This document shows positions 63,718 through 64,000 of a DNA stretch of 64,000 nt, piece after piece. The notes below the pieces were generated by a model, which worked only from the letters and a program-made list of their open reading frames with translations, made no database searches and had not been told where the DNA came from. How positions within the stretch are numbered: position 1 is the stretch's first letter; every line of letters starts with the position of its first letter. Location: contig NC_134028.1 of the NCBI RefSeq assembly GCF_964204645.1, positions 15,367,263-15,431,262 of the forward strand, in the 5' to 3' direction. Source of the stretch: Tubulanus polymorphus (taxonomy: Eukaryota; Nemertea; Palaeonemertea; Tubulaniformes; Tubulanidae). The position numbers and the translations under genes were made by a program.

Positions 63718-64000
63718 TTATTCGAAATCTATTTCATGGTGGCCTTTTTCATTCTTACCTTTGTATACGAAATAGAAATCGCCTGAACATAATTCTTCTA
63801 AATCTTCACTTGATAATCTATGAAATCTATCAGGTAATTATGTTCTGAATTTATATGTATTTCCTTTTAATCCTTCATATTCTAAGTGTATAACTAATTT
63901 ATCTCCATATTTGTTAGTAACGGTAACAATATTTGTAATTAGATATTTCTTATGGATTGTTAATTCTTTTAACTTCTTAAATTTATAATCTACTGATTTG
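63718..64000 (-). pseudogene. Small OB-fold-like protein, partial, one stop
   Basis: Relative of 27774-28127. A TAA replaces Tyr in FRTYLPDRFH at about 63838. The N-terminus runs off the window at the 64000 edge. Confidence 0.6.

Larger units (their letters stand above)
46551..64000 (-). mobile_element. Polinton/Maverick copy D, left end and most genes
   Basis: Inverted relative to copies A-C. From the terminal repeat inward: HNH nuclease, 200-residue protein, membrane protein, integrase and ATPase on +, then zinc-finger, capsid, coiled-coil, 440-residue, small membrane, penton-like and OB-fold-like genes on -; polymerase would follow beyond the window. The terminal repeat is split by a LINE. 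Intact: HNH, zinc-finger, 140-residue, 114-residue and penton-like genes; the rest are broken. Confidence 0.92.

Noticed and set aside
1-64000. tRNA, rRNA and bacterial operon features.
   Set aside because: None seen; introns, retroelements and Polinton genes show a eukaryotic context.

Overview
The window is a stack of nested, mostly broken mobile elements in an invertebrate genome. I see no ordinary host gene. The four largest pieces are copies of one AT-rich Polinton/Maverick-type virus-like DNA transposon. Its proteins look most like those I know from cnidarian Mavericks, so a cnidarian or other aquatic invertebrate is my best guess for the host; this is inference.

Layout: Polinton copy A (1 to about 7,960, right part only; its HNH gene is cut by an unidentified 1.3 kb insert at 5,595-6,915); an unrecognised broken gene (8,281-9,382); a P-element-type transposase gene on the minus strand (9,471-20,600) with a Ty3/gypsy retrotransposon (10,233-18,141) inside one exon; a Penelope-like element (21,300-39,605) split by Polinton copy B (23,231-39,449, complete termini, 6-bp target duplication CCCCTG); an internal Polinton fragment, copy C (39,640-44,612); a degraded PIN-like/CXC gene (45,159-46,550); and Polinton copy D (46,551 to the window end, opposite orientation) with a CR1/L2-type LINE (about 47,041-52,560) inside its terminal repeat.

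Putting the copies together, the Polinton carries two convergent gene blocks. One runs from one terminal repeat: protein-primed DNA polymerase B, a small OB-fold-like protein, a penton-like minor capsid candidate, several small membrane proteins, a conserved protein of about 440 residues, a coiled-coil membrane protein, the major capsid protein and a zinc-finger protein. The other runs from the opposite terminal repeat: an HNH nuclease, a conserved protein of about 200 residues, a membrane-anchored basic protein, a retroviral-type integrase with chromodomain, and the packaging ATPase. Replication, integration, capsid and packaging functions are therefore all represented, but no copy is intact.

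The most interesting signals are: (1) a repeated start-proximal motif (T-run, 6-8 nt, TAAATG) before nearly every structural gene, which resembles poxvirus late promoters, and a second A-rich motif before polymerase, OB-fold, HNH and penton-like genes; (2) a 27-bp insert with a 16-bp perfect palindrome, coding for about GAVRHPHG in frame, present or absent in two unrelated Polinton genes; (3) long palindromes forming the very ends of the Polinton terminal repeats; (4) an SGNH-hydrolase-like third ORF in the gypsy element; (5) chimeric zinc-finger and coiled-coil genes that point to recombination between Polinton lineages.
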